The notes beneath the pieces were generated by a model. It saw nothing but the letters and a program-made list of their open reading frames with translations. It was not told the origin of the DNA and ran no database searches. Of a DNA stretch of 64,000 nt, positions 47,373 through 57,930 are shown piece by piece (the stretch's first letter is position 1; every line of letters begins with the position of its first letter). Origin of the DNA: Rattus norvegicus (lineage: Eukaryota > Chordata > Mammalia > Rodentia > Muridae); NCBI RefSeq assembly GCF_036323735.1, contig NC_086036.1, positions 20,237,564 through 20,301,563 on the forward strand. Direction: 5' to 3'. Made by a program: the position numbers and the translations under genes.

Positions 47373-48129
47373 TTGATTAATTAATTAATAATTATTTTAT
47401 TTAAAAATGATGATGGGAAAGAAATAAATACAATACAGGAAAGGCAGAATGAAATTTGTAAGACATACAGAAAACAAACATGAATGAATCCTATTCAGAT
47501 CAATGAACTAAGTTTCTAAACCAGAAGAATTACTAAAATAGATTTATCAAGGAAAAATTATTATTGTATATTGTCAACAAGAGAACCCAGTGACAACCAA
47601 AAACCCAAAGTGGTATAAACTGAAATGGCAGAAATAGACAGCACATGCAGTGAGTGAGCCAGAAGTTATTTTTCTATGAAATAACAAGGCCACAAATTTA
47701 CAGGAGTCGGAAAGAAGTTCCAAGTTAATGAAGCATTCACTGTTGGAAGAAGGCACAACTAGAATCATCTACTGTAAGATACTGAGAAACTAGTGCCAGA
47801 ACCTGATGGAATTAAAAGGATCAGTAGTGTTACAGAGAGAGTAAGGAATCGGTATTTCACTTTAATGTAAAGAGTAGGGTATTTAAGAACAAAATGATAT
47901 AACAAAATCGTCTACGTTTAGCAGACACATAAAATGCATCCCATCATTTAAAAAAGTACATATTTAGAAAATGATTGTTTTTCCCACCACCTCCCAAAAA
48001 TAAAGTTGAATTTTATATGATCATATGATCTTGTAAATTTTCTGGATATAACCAGAAAAGGAAAGAATATGGGGTCCTAAAGAGATATTCATCAATCTTA
48101 ATTGCTGTATTAACCCCAAGAACTTTAAA
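47373..48129. other. Unassigned AT-rich sequence
   Basis: Nothing recognised. Confidence 0.5.
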
Positions 48130-48560
48130 ATACTTTTCTTACCTTTTTGAGAATTTCATTATGTGTTAATCAGATTCAATGCCCTTTGTCTCCTGCCTCC
48201 CAGATTCTCTTCCGTTCCCTACCACCAAACTCTGTATCCTCTTATTTTCTTCATCACATTATATTTTGTGCTGCTATTTACATTTAGGTGTAGGCAACCA
48301 GATAGGAACTGGGTGAACTAACAGCAGCAACACCCATTATAGGAAACTGACTATTGTTCTGGAACAGACCCTGAATTGAATCAGAAAGCAGTTGGTTACT
48401 TCCTTTACATTTTGGCCATTATAGCACCATTTTCTACATCTTGCCGGAACTATTATTGGTTTGTGGAGTTCACTTCTGCATAAGGCTGAAGATTACTCTC
48501 TTCTGATTGAATCCATAGCATCTTGACACTATGGAAATTAACCAGTCTACTAACATAAAT
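48130..48560 (-). mobile_element. Old Lx-type L1 3'UTR, antisense
   Basis: The minus strand follows a diverged Lx 3'UTR. On the plus strand CTTTTTGAGAATTTCATTAT opens it, and GCAGTTGGTTACTTCC (48386) and GCATCTTGACACTATGG (48518) are recognisable landmarks. No coding remains. Confidence 0.6.
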
Positions 48561-50009
48561 GCAAATGCACTTGAACATTATCCAGCCTTAAAAAAAAAAG
48601 CAGGAAATATTGCCATGGCCTAAACACAGAAAAAGGATTGAACAAATTGGAATGTGCCTTTCACAAAATATCACTTGATGTTGGACTGTTTGCAGTGTTC
48701 CAAATTATAATCACAAAAGTAGAATGGCAGTTTCAGGATAAATGGTGTGGGATGGATTGAGTGAGTTTTGTTTGTTTCTTTGGTTGGTTTTATTTTCTGT
48801 TTCAGTGAGTGGGTTGTGTCTGTATGGTGTAGCTGTGCTCAGTCTAAAATGGGTGACAGGTTACCACACATAATACAGATATTATCACAATTAAAGAGAA
48901 CAGAAAAAGAAGAAACATTTTAAAATCAAACAAAACCCACTTCAATTTCACATTAACGATCTAAAAGCATTCATCATCTAAGTTTTGAGAAGTATGAAGC
49001 ATCCTGTAGTAGCATTGCTCGCTTAATCATATCTTGGGAGTAACATGCTTAATATGAAAGTGAACTTTGAGGAGGTGGGCACCTGGAGGCTCACTGCTTT
49101 CTCTGGGGTTATTTGGTCTCAGTGGAGGTGCTGGGATAATATAAACATGAAGGTTGGAAGAGAAAGCCAGGGAAGGCTGTAAATTATTCAGAGCTGAGAG
49201 AGTTAACGTTTGCATTGCACCCTCCAGATTGTGAGGCTGGCATTTCCCTGTACGGTGCTCCACAGCGTTTAAATGTTCTCCATTATAATCCCAGGATTTG
49301 TCCTTGGTGGAGGCTGGAGGCAGGGGCATCCCTGGGGAGGATTACTGCTTGCATTGTTATTTAAAAACACAGTAAACAAATGACAAGGAATTCACCATAG
49401 GGAACTTGAGCCTTGAGTTTTGAGATAGTGGAGGATTCAAATGGGATTTTCAAAATTGTATTGCTGCTTTCGCTAGCAGAACAGATGTGGAATATACATC
49501 TATCCCTATGTATACATTGATATATTCACAGGCACGCACACTCTCATACAAGAATGACTTTTTTTCTACAACAGCCTGCTCTGCCCACCACTTTAACTGC
49601 TGTGGACTGTTCAGAATCCAGTGTGTCTGTTTGTAATATATGTTCTCTGGTGTCATCTAACTGGATTCAGCCTTTCGTCTTGTGTACCTTATCACTCAAG
49701 ATGCCTCATTCTATCAAAGTTAACATACTTGAACAAGGGAACTGAATGTTCACATTGAAGTGATTCTGCTATTATAATACACACACCCTGACCATTTACC
49801 CTCTATGTCTCCACAGAGACATGAGTGGGATTTCATTAAACACCTTCTAATAAAAATTAAAAGAAATACTTTATCCCAAAACTTCATATGCACATAGAAT
49901 AAAATAAGAAAATGTAGTTTTAACACATGAAATCAAGAACTAATTAGGAAACCAGGCTTTATTATGAGCACCTACACAAGGCTGCAATAATTTTTTTTTA
50001 ATATTTTGT
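48561..50009. other. Unassigned, largely repeat-free sequence
   Basis: 49050-49390 is repeat-free with SOX/FOX/homeobox-type motifs. A 100-codon minus frame (49027-49329) lies in it but shows no recognised domain. Confidence 0.5.
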
Positions 50010-50412
50010 TTTGGTTTGGTTTTGTAGAAAACAGGGGACTCTTCTGAAGGTCCTTGATGGAATCTCTTGGCAAATACACACTGCAGACTGTGGGCTTGTT
50101 GTTGGGATCACGAACCCGCTTTTGCCTCCGAACACAGCGATGAGCGATGATGCCACCCATACGCAACAGGGACCCGTGCATCTGTTGCCATGGCAAAGAC
50201 CATTCATGCCCAAGAGTCCATTTGGTTTACCGACCACCTTTACCTGCGAGTGGTTATGTCACAGTCTAAATAAAGTCAGACCCTTCCTACCCTCCTTCTT
50301 CTCTCTCCTTCCCCCACTTTGGCTCTGTTATCCCCTTTCGCCACAGTAAACCTCTCCCATGTGGATCTGCATTGGCCCGGTGTGGTCTTGCTGACACGGG
50401 CCGCAATTCTAT
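50010..50412 (+). mobile_element. LTR-like fragment with polyadenylation-type end
   Basis: A GC- and CpG-richer block in AT-rich surroundings. It contains TCTAAATAAAGTC (50267), a C/T-rich stretch, then CACAGTAAACCTCTCC (50341) and GGCCCGGTGTGGTC (50376) ending in CACGGGCCGC. That order (TATA-like or poly(A)-like box, pyrimidine stretch, GC-rich end) fits an endogenous retroviral LTR in sense. Three overlapping frames of 74-112 codons have no recognised domain. Family not identified. Confidence 0.4.
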
Positions 50413-51043
50413 CTTAATACCTGTTAGTTGCTCGCAGATCTACATTTGGAGTTCTCTGCTGAAAATGGTGATTAAAAAGTTGGGGAGTTCTCTAAAATGA
50501 ATTGAATCCTGACTATGCCAAAGTAATTATAAAAGACTCAGCAGACTCGGGCAGCTACTAAGCTTTCAGGAAGCTCGTGATTTTTTTAAGGTTCATAGGG
50601 TCTCTTTTAAGGGTTAAACAAGAAGTGATTTCTGAAGGACAGGATACTCCTCAATGAAACCAAAGGCACATCTTTGGAGGAACTCTAGGATTGCAACATT
50701 CTTGTGTGATCATATTCTGGGTGTGCTTATCAGTGAGGATGTTTCCTTTGAGTGATCTGCCTCTTGCAAGCAGATCCATTAAATTTGTTGATTCCATATG
50801 GGGGACTTGAATGGGCCACTGGTGCTCTGTCAGGTAATGAACAGGACTAGCAGATATATTTTTTTTTCATTCTCTCCAATAGTCCCTACATAATGGTTAC
50901 TGTAGATAAGTGATTGGATTTCCAAACAAAGGACTGTAGGTTGTAGAAGAGAGTTCAATATTTATATGTGATTTGGTTATGGACTCCACACAAACTTTTA
51001 TTTATATGCATTACTTTTAAGTGGTTCAAATGCATAGAGATGC
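50413..51043. other. Unassigned sequence
   Basis: Nothing recognised. Confidence 0.5.
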
Positions 51044-51071
51044 TTTTGTTTGTTTGTTTGTTTGTTTGTTT
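51044..51071. repeat. (TTTG)n short tandem repeat
   Basis: Seven TTTG-type units. The sequence to its right (TAACTCAGCTGTTTGCC, CTACCACTCAACCACAGCC) looks like the reverse complement of an ID/B4 head, so this may be that SINE's tail region. Confidence 0.85.
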
Positions 51072-53589
51072 ATAACTCAGCTGTTTGCCTATTAATCAGA
51101 TATTCTACCACTCAACCACAGCCTCAGCCTTACATTGAAAGGTTTAAATAAATTAATTATATTATAGGCCATCTTGAAATATCAATAATTGTTAGTTAAT
51201 AAAACACAGGTATCAAATGGCTGGAATAATCACAGTGCATTAAATTAGAAAGCAGAATAGAAATTAACATAAAAAGCAGAAAAGGGAAGATAAGAAATAG
51301 GAAGGAAATCAAGGATGTGGGGTAGAGTTAAATTTTAAAAAGAAAGGAAAATTTGCAAAGATAACTGTCATCACAATAAAAGCTACATATATTCCATACA
51401 TTTAAAAAGTAATTAATGATCTGGCAATGATCCAATTAAAATGGAAAATTCAATAATTTATGTACATGAAAGCATTCCATATCAAAAACATGGAAGTCAG
51501 AAGAAGCAGAACTTGAGTCCAGACTTGCCTTTAAATATTGTTATAAGGCATCCTTTTAAGTAAAATCTTTTGTAGAAGATTATGTCCATTCAGCCTTTAT
51601 GCTTGAAGTTCTTGACTATAATTTTGTGAATATTTGTGTCCATGGGAAAGTCATTTCCTTTATAACTCTTCCATCATAAAAAAATCATTCTCCTTCAGTC
51701 CATTTTATATTTACTTGTTCGTTTTCTAGTTCCTTGCCTAGTAAGTAATAGATTTACTCAGTGGTAGATTTCTTTTGGACAATATTTTTTAGACTTCCTT
51801 GAGATGACCTTTTTTGGGGAAATTGGGATGAAGTTGAGGAGTGAAATTTCACTCACTGCACTGCTTTCCAAAATGCAAAACTTGGGGCTGAGCTCCTGTT
51901 GCATTAAAATGTTCAGTCTTCATTTTTCTGTCTTTCCAAGTATTAGAGATTTGTCAGCATGATGCGTGACACGTGGAAAGCCACTAGCATTTCATCTCTC
52001 CGTGTGTTTCTCAGTGCGGTGGCAGTCATATTTTGTTTTTACATTAGTTTCTCATCCGTGTCTTGTTCTTGTTGTTCTTAGGTCCTGTGGTTGTGGGTTT
52101 TGTCTTACTTTTAGTGATAGTGATAGTGTTTGAGATATTGGTATTTTCCTTCTTAAAGTTATTAAGGCTCCATACTGGTGGCATGCAACTGGCTATTAAA
52201 CACTTTTCTTCTCAATCATATCTGTGCTGCAAATGTTTACAAAACCTGCCTCTGTGAGCCGTCAGCTCTGGAGGTTTCCTTCTTTCTCCTGTCTGACAAT
52301 TAGCAAGGATGTTGTTCTCCATTTCTAGCTCACCCATATGACCGAGCCCCTAGTCTCTAATTTATTCTTTGCAGCTTGCTGTATTGTGCAGGTACACTTT
52401 TCTGTCGATCCTCACCTGGAAAGCTGTTTGTTTTTCCCATCACTGGGACACTGCAAATTAGCTTCAACTCTCTATTCTGCAGCCTTGGGGTAAATCCTGT
52501 TTTAAGCCTTGTATTCCCTGTAGGTACAATAGCCTTGGGTTTTCCTTGAAGGGATATTTTGACAAGCAGAAGTTGCATTTGTACATACTCAGATTGTGGA
52601 AACAGATTCTTTCCAGAACCATGAATACTTCATTCTAAGTATTTCCCATTGTGACCTGGGGGTTCATGGGGTTTGCGAGAGTATATAAGGTGCACAGCCA
52701 TATCAAAAGTATTTTCATGTAAAAAGGAATTCATAGCCTTTTGTTTTGTTCTCATCCTTTGGTATGTGTGATTTGCAATTCTTCAAGGCAGAATGATTCA
52801 TAACATTAAAACAGAGCGAAGGCAGAAGCTCGTGGAAGGGTTCAGCAGACTTCTGTTTATTCAGGTATCAAAGAGATTTGCAAAAACGTAAATAATGCAA
52901 TTCTCAAAGCAGTTGGTTACTTCGAGAAATAATGATCATTTATTTAAATATACCATACATATTTATTTTTAAATGAATTAATAAATATTTGAATTTCATC
53001 CCAAGCACAACTTACTGCATGGTAATAGTGCTAGGTGAGAAGTAGATGAACAAAAGCAATAGGAAGTCTCAACTTTAAATTAAAAACTGAAGTATTCATT
53101 CTGTGTTTAGAGACAAAGGCATCACAGTGTTTAATACTTCCTTCCTATTGTCAGAATTTCTGTCTCCTGGACTGAACTCTGTATGGATGACCAACCTTCC
53201 TCAGCTCCTTTTTGGGTATGATTTACTCCTTGAAACCAACAGTCTTTCCCTTGACCAGTATGGCACTCTGTCCTTTTCCATGTAGGATTTGGCGACTTAA
53301 TAAGCACACCAGAAAGAAGTGGTTAAACCATAAGTGATTAGCTATGACAGTCTCTCTCCCCAGTCAATGCAGAGTCCACTTCCTCTCTGTTTTCCACCCG
53401 TCCCCCAAAACATTGATGCCTACTCTCATATCCATTTTATGACAAATTCAGATTTTCATATGTTAAATGTATTTCTAATAGGGCAGTTGTTTTTAATGAG
53501 GGAATTCTTAAATTCTGTGATAGTTGTTGACACCTGTGCAGTGTTTCCAAGCACAGTAACATTTTATAACTATACTCTTAAGCATTGTA
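51072..53589. other. Unassigned sequence, no gene seen
   Basis: 51080-51130 may hold a decayed antisense ID head. Otherwise nothing was recognised. Frames of 60-97 codons (for example 53334-53627 plus) are without domains. Confidence 0.45.
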
Positions 53590-53765
53590 AATTAGGGAGA
53601 GGCCAAGAGAGGTGCCTCGGTGGATAAAAGCAGTGGCTGCCAAGCCTGATGACATGAGCTGAAGCTCGGAAACCCTAATGATTGAAGGCAAGAGCTGAAA
53701 TTCACAGACATCCCTGCCATACATTCGGTATTCACCCTGTGCAGCATGGTACAGAGATTGTAACA
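53590..53765 (+). mobile_element. B3-type SINE
   Basis: A clear tRNA-derived B3 head: GGTGCCTCGGTGGATAAAAG, GGCTGCCAAGCCTGATGACA and AGCTCGGAAACCC, followed by the B3 body to about 53765. Moderately diverged. Confidence 0.85.
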
Positions 53766-55016
53766 TAACATTCAGCGTGATAGTCTTTCCGGTTGGGAAG
53801 TGTAAGGTGTTCCCAATTATGATAGCGGCTAAAGAGAAAGGGCTGTGATAGGAAGCTGGGAAAGCTTTGCTCGCATTCTCACTTCATCTTTTAATCATCA
53901 CTGTGTGTCTCTCTAGTGCATCCGCCCAACTCGGAAGCCGGGCTGGTGATTCTGATGTACCATCATGGCTAAACGCAGTCCGTCATTTCAGCAGGCTCTT
54001 CACATTGTGTTGTTGTTAATGATGCCTTTTATTTACCAGAACCATAGGCGATATGATATTACTCTCATTCAGAGAGCCCAGCAGGAGACTTTTAAAAAGT
54101 GTAATGCATTGGCTCTAATGTCTCTGATCAGGTGGATCCGGCCTGGAAAAACTCCAAGTGGATAATTACATTTTGCTACCTATAATTTCCACCACTCCTT
54201 TGAGAGCAAATAGCATTATTCTCCTTTTAAACTCAACACATGTGCAATGTTTTTGAATGATTTCTTAAAAGGAGAAGAAAATTAGTCAGGCTTAACCTCA
54301 GGGAGGCAGGAAAAAAAAGAATAACAAAAAAGGAAAACCATTCTAGAATCACAGGGCATTGAAGTCTGTATTTTTCTTCTGCTCTTCAAAATCTGTGTCC
54401 TCTTTTACTTGATCCATCCTTCCTCACTTAGGAACAAACAGTATTCTCAGGCCAAATATTTCACCTATAAAGAAGAACCAATCTAATGAAATCACTCTTA
54501 TTAAGGAATATACATTGCCTTTGTAAAGAGGGCTGAGATATTTGAATTTTAGCAGGGATAGCCAGTGGAAGGGGCAAAGCACAGAACAGCACAAAGCAAC
54601 AGGGTACCTGTGGGACTGACATTCTCAAGGAATGGGAGCTCATTTTAAAGGAACTCTCCAACCCCATCAACGCTGTAGTGATTTTTAAGGTGAAAACAAA
54701 TACCAGATTTTATATTCACGTATGAGTCTGTGCATGAAACATGGCTGATCACAGATCTGAAAACACCACATATGCTACACTGCTTTGTACATAAAAGGCC
54801 CCATCTCCAGACAGCACCAACCACACCTTTAAGGAAAAAGTCCACCGGGAGTCTGTGTGGTGAAGGGTATAAGTGAATGATTGGCTGAGATGAGGCACTT
54901 CACCTCATGCAAGTCTATGAGATAGCAAGATGAGTTGACAGTCTCCACTGGTACAATCAGAGGGAATGCAGTGTCTGCTTGTGTACCCTGTGCCATGATA
55001 GCTGTAAAGAAGACGA
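53766..55016. other. Unassigned, largely repeat-free sequence
   Basis: No gene recognised. 53880-54260 is repeat-free, with homeobox-like and SOX-like motifs. The 66-codon plus frame at 53965-54165 lies inside it and has no recognised domain. Confidence 0.5.
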
Positions 55017-55089
55017 CTCCTCCTCCTCCTCCTCTTCCTCCTCTTCCTTCTCCTCTTCCTCCTCTTCCTCCTCTTCCTCCTCATCTTCC

Positions 55090-55133
<44 letters not shown>

Positions 55134-55177
55134 CTCCTCCCCTTCTTCCCCCTCCTCCTCCTCTTCCTCCTCCTCCT

Positions 55178-55198
55178 CTTCCTCTTCCTCCTCTTCCC

Positions 55199-55244
<46 letters not shown>

Positions 55245-55252
55245 CTCTTCCC

Positions 55253-55283
<31 letters not shown>

Positions 55284-55421
55284 CTCCTCTTCTTCCTCCT
55301 CCTCCTCCTCTTCCTCTTCCCCCTCTTCCCCCTCTTCCTCCTCCTCTTCTTCCTCCTCCTCCTCCTCTTCCTCTTCCCCCTCTTCCTCCTCTTCCTCCTC
55401 CTCTTCCTCTTCCCCCTCTTC
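55178..55421. repeat. Internal duplication within the tract, copy 1
   Basis: Nearly identical to about 55678-55922. The anchor CTCTTCTTCC lies at 55287 here and 55788 in copy 2. The arrangement of CTTCC and CCCCC modules around it is conserved, with one 3-base length difference. Confidence 0.85.
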
Positions 55422-55537
55422 CTCTTCCCCCTCTTCCTCTTCCCCCTCTTCCTCCTCCTCCTCTTCCTCTTCCCCCTCTTCCTCCTCTTCCTCCTCCTCT
55501 TCCTCCTCCTCCTCTTCCCCCTCTTCCTCCTCTTCCC

Positions 55538-55574
<37 letters not shown>

Positions 55575-55677
55575 CTCCTCTTCCCCCTCTTCCTCCTCTT
55601 CCCCCTCTTCCTCCTCCTCCTCTTCCTCCTACTCCTCCTCTTCCCCCTCTTCCTCCTCCTCCTCCTCCTCTTCCTCC

Positions 55678-55699
55678 TCTTCCTCTTCCTCCTCTTCCC

Positions 55700-55745
<46 letters not shown>

Positions 55746-55753
55746 CTCTTCCC

Positions 55754-55784
<31 letters not shown>

Positions 55785-55890
55785 CTCCTCTTCTTCCTCC
55801 TCCTCCTCCTCTTCCTCTTCCCCCTCTTCCCCCTCTTCCTCCTCCTCTTCTTCCTCCTCCTCCTCTTCCTCTTCCCCCTCTTCCTCCTCT

Positions 55891-55922
<32 letters not shown>
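55678..55922. repeat. Internal duplication within the tract, copy 2
   Basis: Partner of 55178-55421, offset 501 bases at the left and about 498 after a one-triplet loss. Confidence 0.85.
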
Positions 55923-56006
55923 CCCTCTTCCTCTTCCCCCTCTTCCTCCTCTTCCCCCTCTTCCTCCTCTTCCCCCTCTTCCTCCTCTTCCCCCTCTTCC
56001 TCCTCA

Positions 56007-56038
<32 letters not shown>

Positions 56039-56075
56039 CTCCTCTTCCTCTTCCCCCTCTTCCTCCTCTTCCTCA

Positions 56076-56118
<43 letters not shown>

Positions 56119-56162
56119 TCCCCTCTTCCTCCTCTTCCTCATCCTCTTCCTCCTCTTCCTCA

Positions 56163-56218
<56 letters not shown>

Positions 56219-56220
56219 CC

Positions 56221-56251
<31 letters not shown>

Positions 56252-56332
56252 CTCTTCCTCTTCCCCCTCTTCCCCCTCTTCCTCCCCCTCCTCCTCTTCC
56301 TCCTCCTCCTCCACCTCTTCCTCCTCCTTTTT

Positions 56333-56819
56333 AAGAGGCATACATGTTACAAACATCCTCCTGCAGCTTGTTCACACTGAGTGATTTTTGAGTGTCAGAG
56401 TATTTTTTAATATTTTCCTCACTGCCTTGCCTAAGTTCAGTTGGGCTAAATGACAGGGTCCTTTCATGTAGGAGTCACAGGCCTCTGGAGTGTTGACCAC
56501 TCTTTTACCCTTCAGAAATCAATGCTTATAGAAATAACCACACTCATTAGCAAGAGTATTGGTTAATATGACCTAGAAATAGCTGGATAATAAATACTTA
56601 GAATTCTATGAGTGCTTTTTTGCCTTCTTATTTATTTTTCAATTACTCATGATTATATCATTTGAAAAGCCAAAAGACAACTTTAGCTCCTGGTTTGTAA
56701 ATATTCTGCTCACCACTGTTGCAAATGGTAGCCCAAAAATCTCCACTTTTTCTATAAAGATACCAGAGAGGATCAGGTATAATGAACCCTTGCTGCTAAA
56801 GATCATATCGATTGTTTGT
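56333..56819. other. Unassigned sequence
   Basis: Nothing recognised. Confidence 0.5.
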
Positions 56820-56977
56820 TGGGCTGGAGAAATGGCTCAGTAGTAAATACACTGCTCCTGTAGCTTAATTATTTCTGTTCACAGCACCTATATTGGGTAG
56901 ATTACAGCCACTTTTTATTCCATTATTCCAGCTTCAGGAGATTTGATATTTTCACCTTTGGGGACTCTCATATTCAT

Positions 56978-56979
<2 letters not shown>
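56820..56979 (+). mobile_element. B2/B3-type SINE
   Basis: Starts with GGGCTGGAGAAATGGCTCAG, the unmistakable tRNA-like head of B2-superfamily SINEs. The body is diverged and the element runs into a CA array. Confidence 0.85.

Positions 56980-57020
<41 letters not shown>
56980..57020. repeat. (CA)n microsatellite
   Basis: Pure CA run of about 40 bases at the 3' end of the SINE, followed by GGGAGG-type purine sequence to about 57045. Confidence 0.98.
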
Positions 57021-57022
<2 letters not shown>

Positions 57023-57124
57023 AGGGAGGGGAAGAGGGAGAGAAAGATTTCAGAGAGTGTAGATAGTCAAATACTTGCTCTGAAAGTATGAAAACTTGAA
57101 CTTATTTCTTAATGCTCAAGTTAA

Positions 57125-57385
57125 AATCTGATATTGCTGTATACACCTGTGATCTCAGTGTTCAGGAGGCTGAGACAGCAGGAGCTCTGGGGCTTGCTGG
57201 TCAGTCAGTTAAAAGGTAAGCTCCAGGATCAGTGAGATATTCTGTCTCAAATAAGTAGGTGGGGAGTGATTACAGAAGATACCTGAGTCACACTCTGACC
57301 TCCACATGTATACATACATGTGTGCATACTCTACCTACACATGTTTACATGCACGAACATATACACACATAGACACAAGTAAATG
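57125..57385 (+). mobile_element. RSINE1/B4-type SINE
   Basis: A recognisable B4/RSINE1 body: ACCTGTGATCTCAGTGTTCA, GGGGCTTGCTGGTCAG, AGCTCCAGGATCAGTGAGA, TCTGTCTCAAATAAG and TGACCTCCACATG. It ends in a degenerate CACATA-rich tail. Confidence 0.8.
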
Positions 57386-57840
57386 GTCTGCTAAGAGCAT
57401 TTTTATTTCCTAATTCACCAAGTAAACAAGCCAAAAACAGAAGACAGATATGCTACAGGCACACAACACTCAGTTCCATTGTAGAGTGGGTCATCTGAAA
57501 CCACAGCTCATACTGGGTTTCTGATCATGTGCCTCCACTGCTTTATCAGAACTGGGGTATGTTTGTTTTCACTTTAAAAATTCTACGCACTCTTTGTTAT
57601 CCCATATTTTATTGTTGTTGATCATGGGGCTTTCAAAATAGGGGATGAGGACCAGCTGATCACAGTTTGTCCCAAACTACACTTGAACTCCAGTTTTTCA
57701 TTTCCTTCTCAAACATGTCATTCTAAATATATAACCAAGGGAAGTTTTGTGAAGATCTCTTTCTTGTTGGCCATTCACTGTCTTTACACTAAATTATCAA
57801 GAGTTGCTCTAGCCAGTTAAAATTTCAGGTTGTTTTGTTT
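57386..57840. other. Unassigned sequence
   Basis: Nothing recognised. Confidence 0.5.
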
Positions 57841-57930
57841 GGTGGGTTGGTTTTTGTTTATTTATTTATTTGTTTATTTATTTATTGTTCATTTGTTTTC
57901 TTTCATTTTGTTTTTCCTTTATTTTTAAAA
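57841..57930. repeat. T-rich (TTTA)n / (TTTG)n repeat
   Basis: TTTATTTATTTA-type units at 57857-57887 in a T-rich surrounding. Possibly an antisense retroposon tail. Confidence 0.85.

Larger units (their letters stand above)
55017..56332. repeat. 1.3-kb polypyrimidine tract (TCC/TCTTCC)n
   Basis: 1316 bases made almost only of C and T on the plus strand, as CTCCTC, CTCTTCC and CTCTTCCCCC modules. The A interruptions I counted are seven, at 55083, 55631, 56006, 56075, 56141, 56162 and 56313. No G was seen. Because TAA, TAG and TGA need A or G, all plus frames are open. On the minus strand all codons are purine with almost no T, so those frames are open too. This gives 360-483-codon frames of Ser, Pro/Leu, Glu, Arg/Lys or Arg/Gly, which are not genes. 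About 240 bases recur at a distance of about 500. Confidence 0.98.

Noticed and set aside
50010..50237. Basic minus-strand frame resembling a ribosomal-protein fragment
   Set aside because: Compared by eye with the small ribosomal proteins I know and no match was found. The block fits an LTR-like repeat better.
54905..56356. 483-codon minus-strand Glu- then Arg/Lys-rich open frame
   Set aside because: A pure translation of the polypurine strand. All other frames are equally open, and the composition flips with repeat phase. Not a protein gene.
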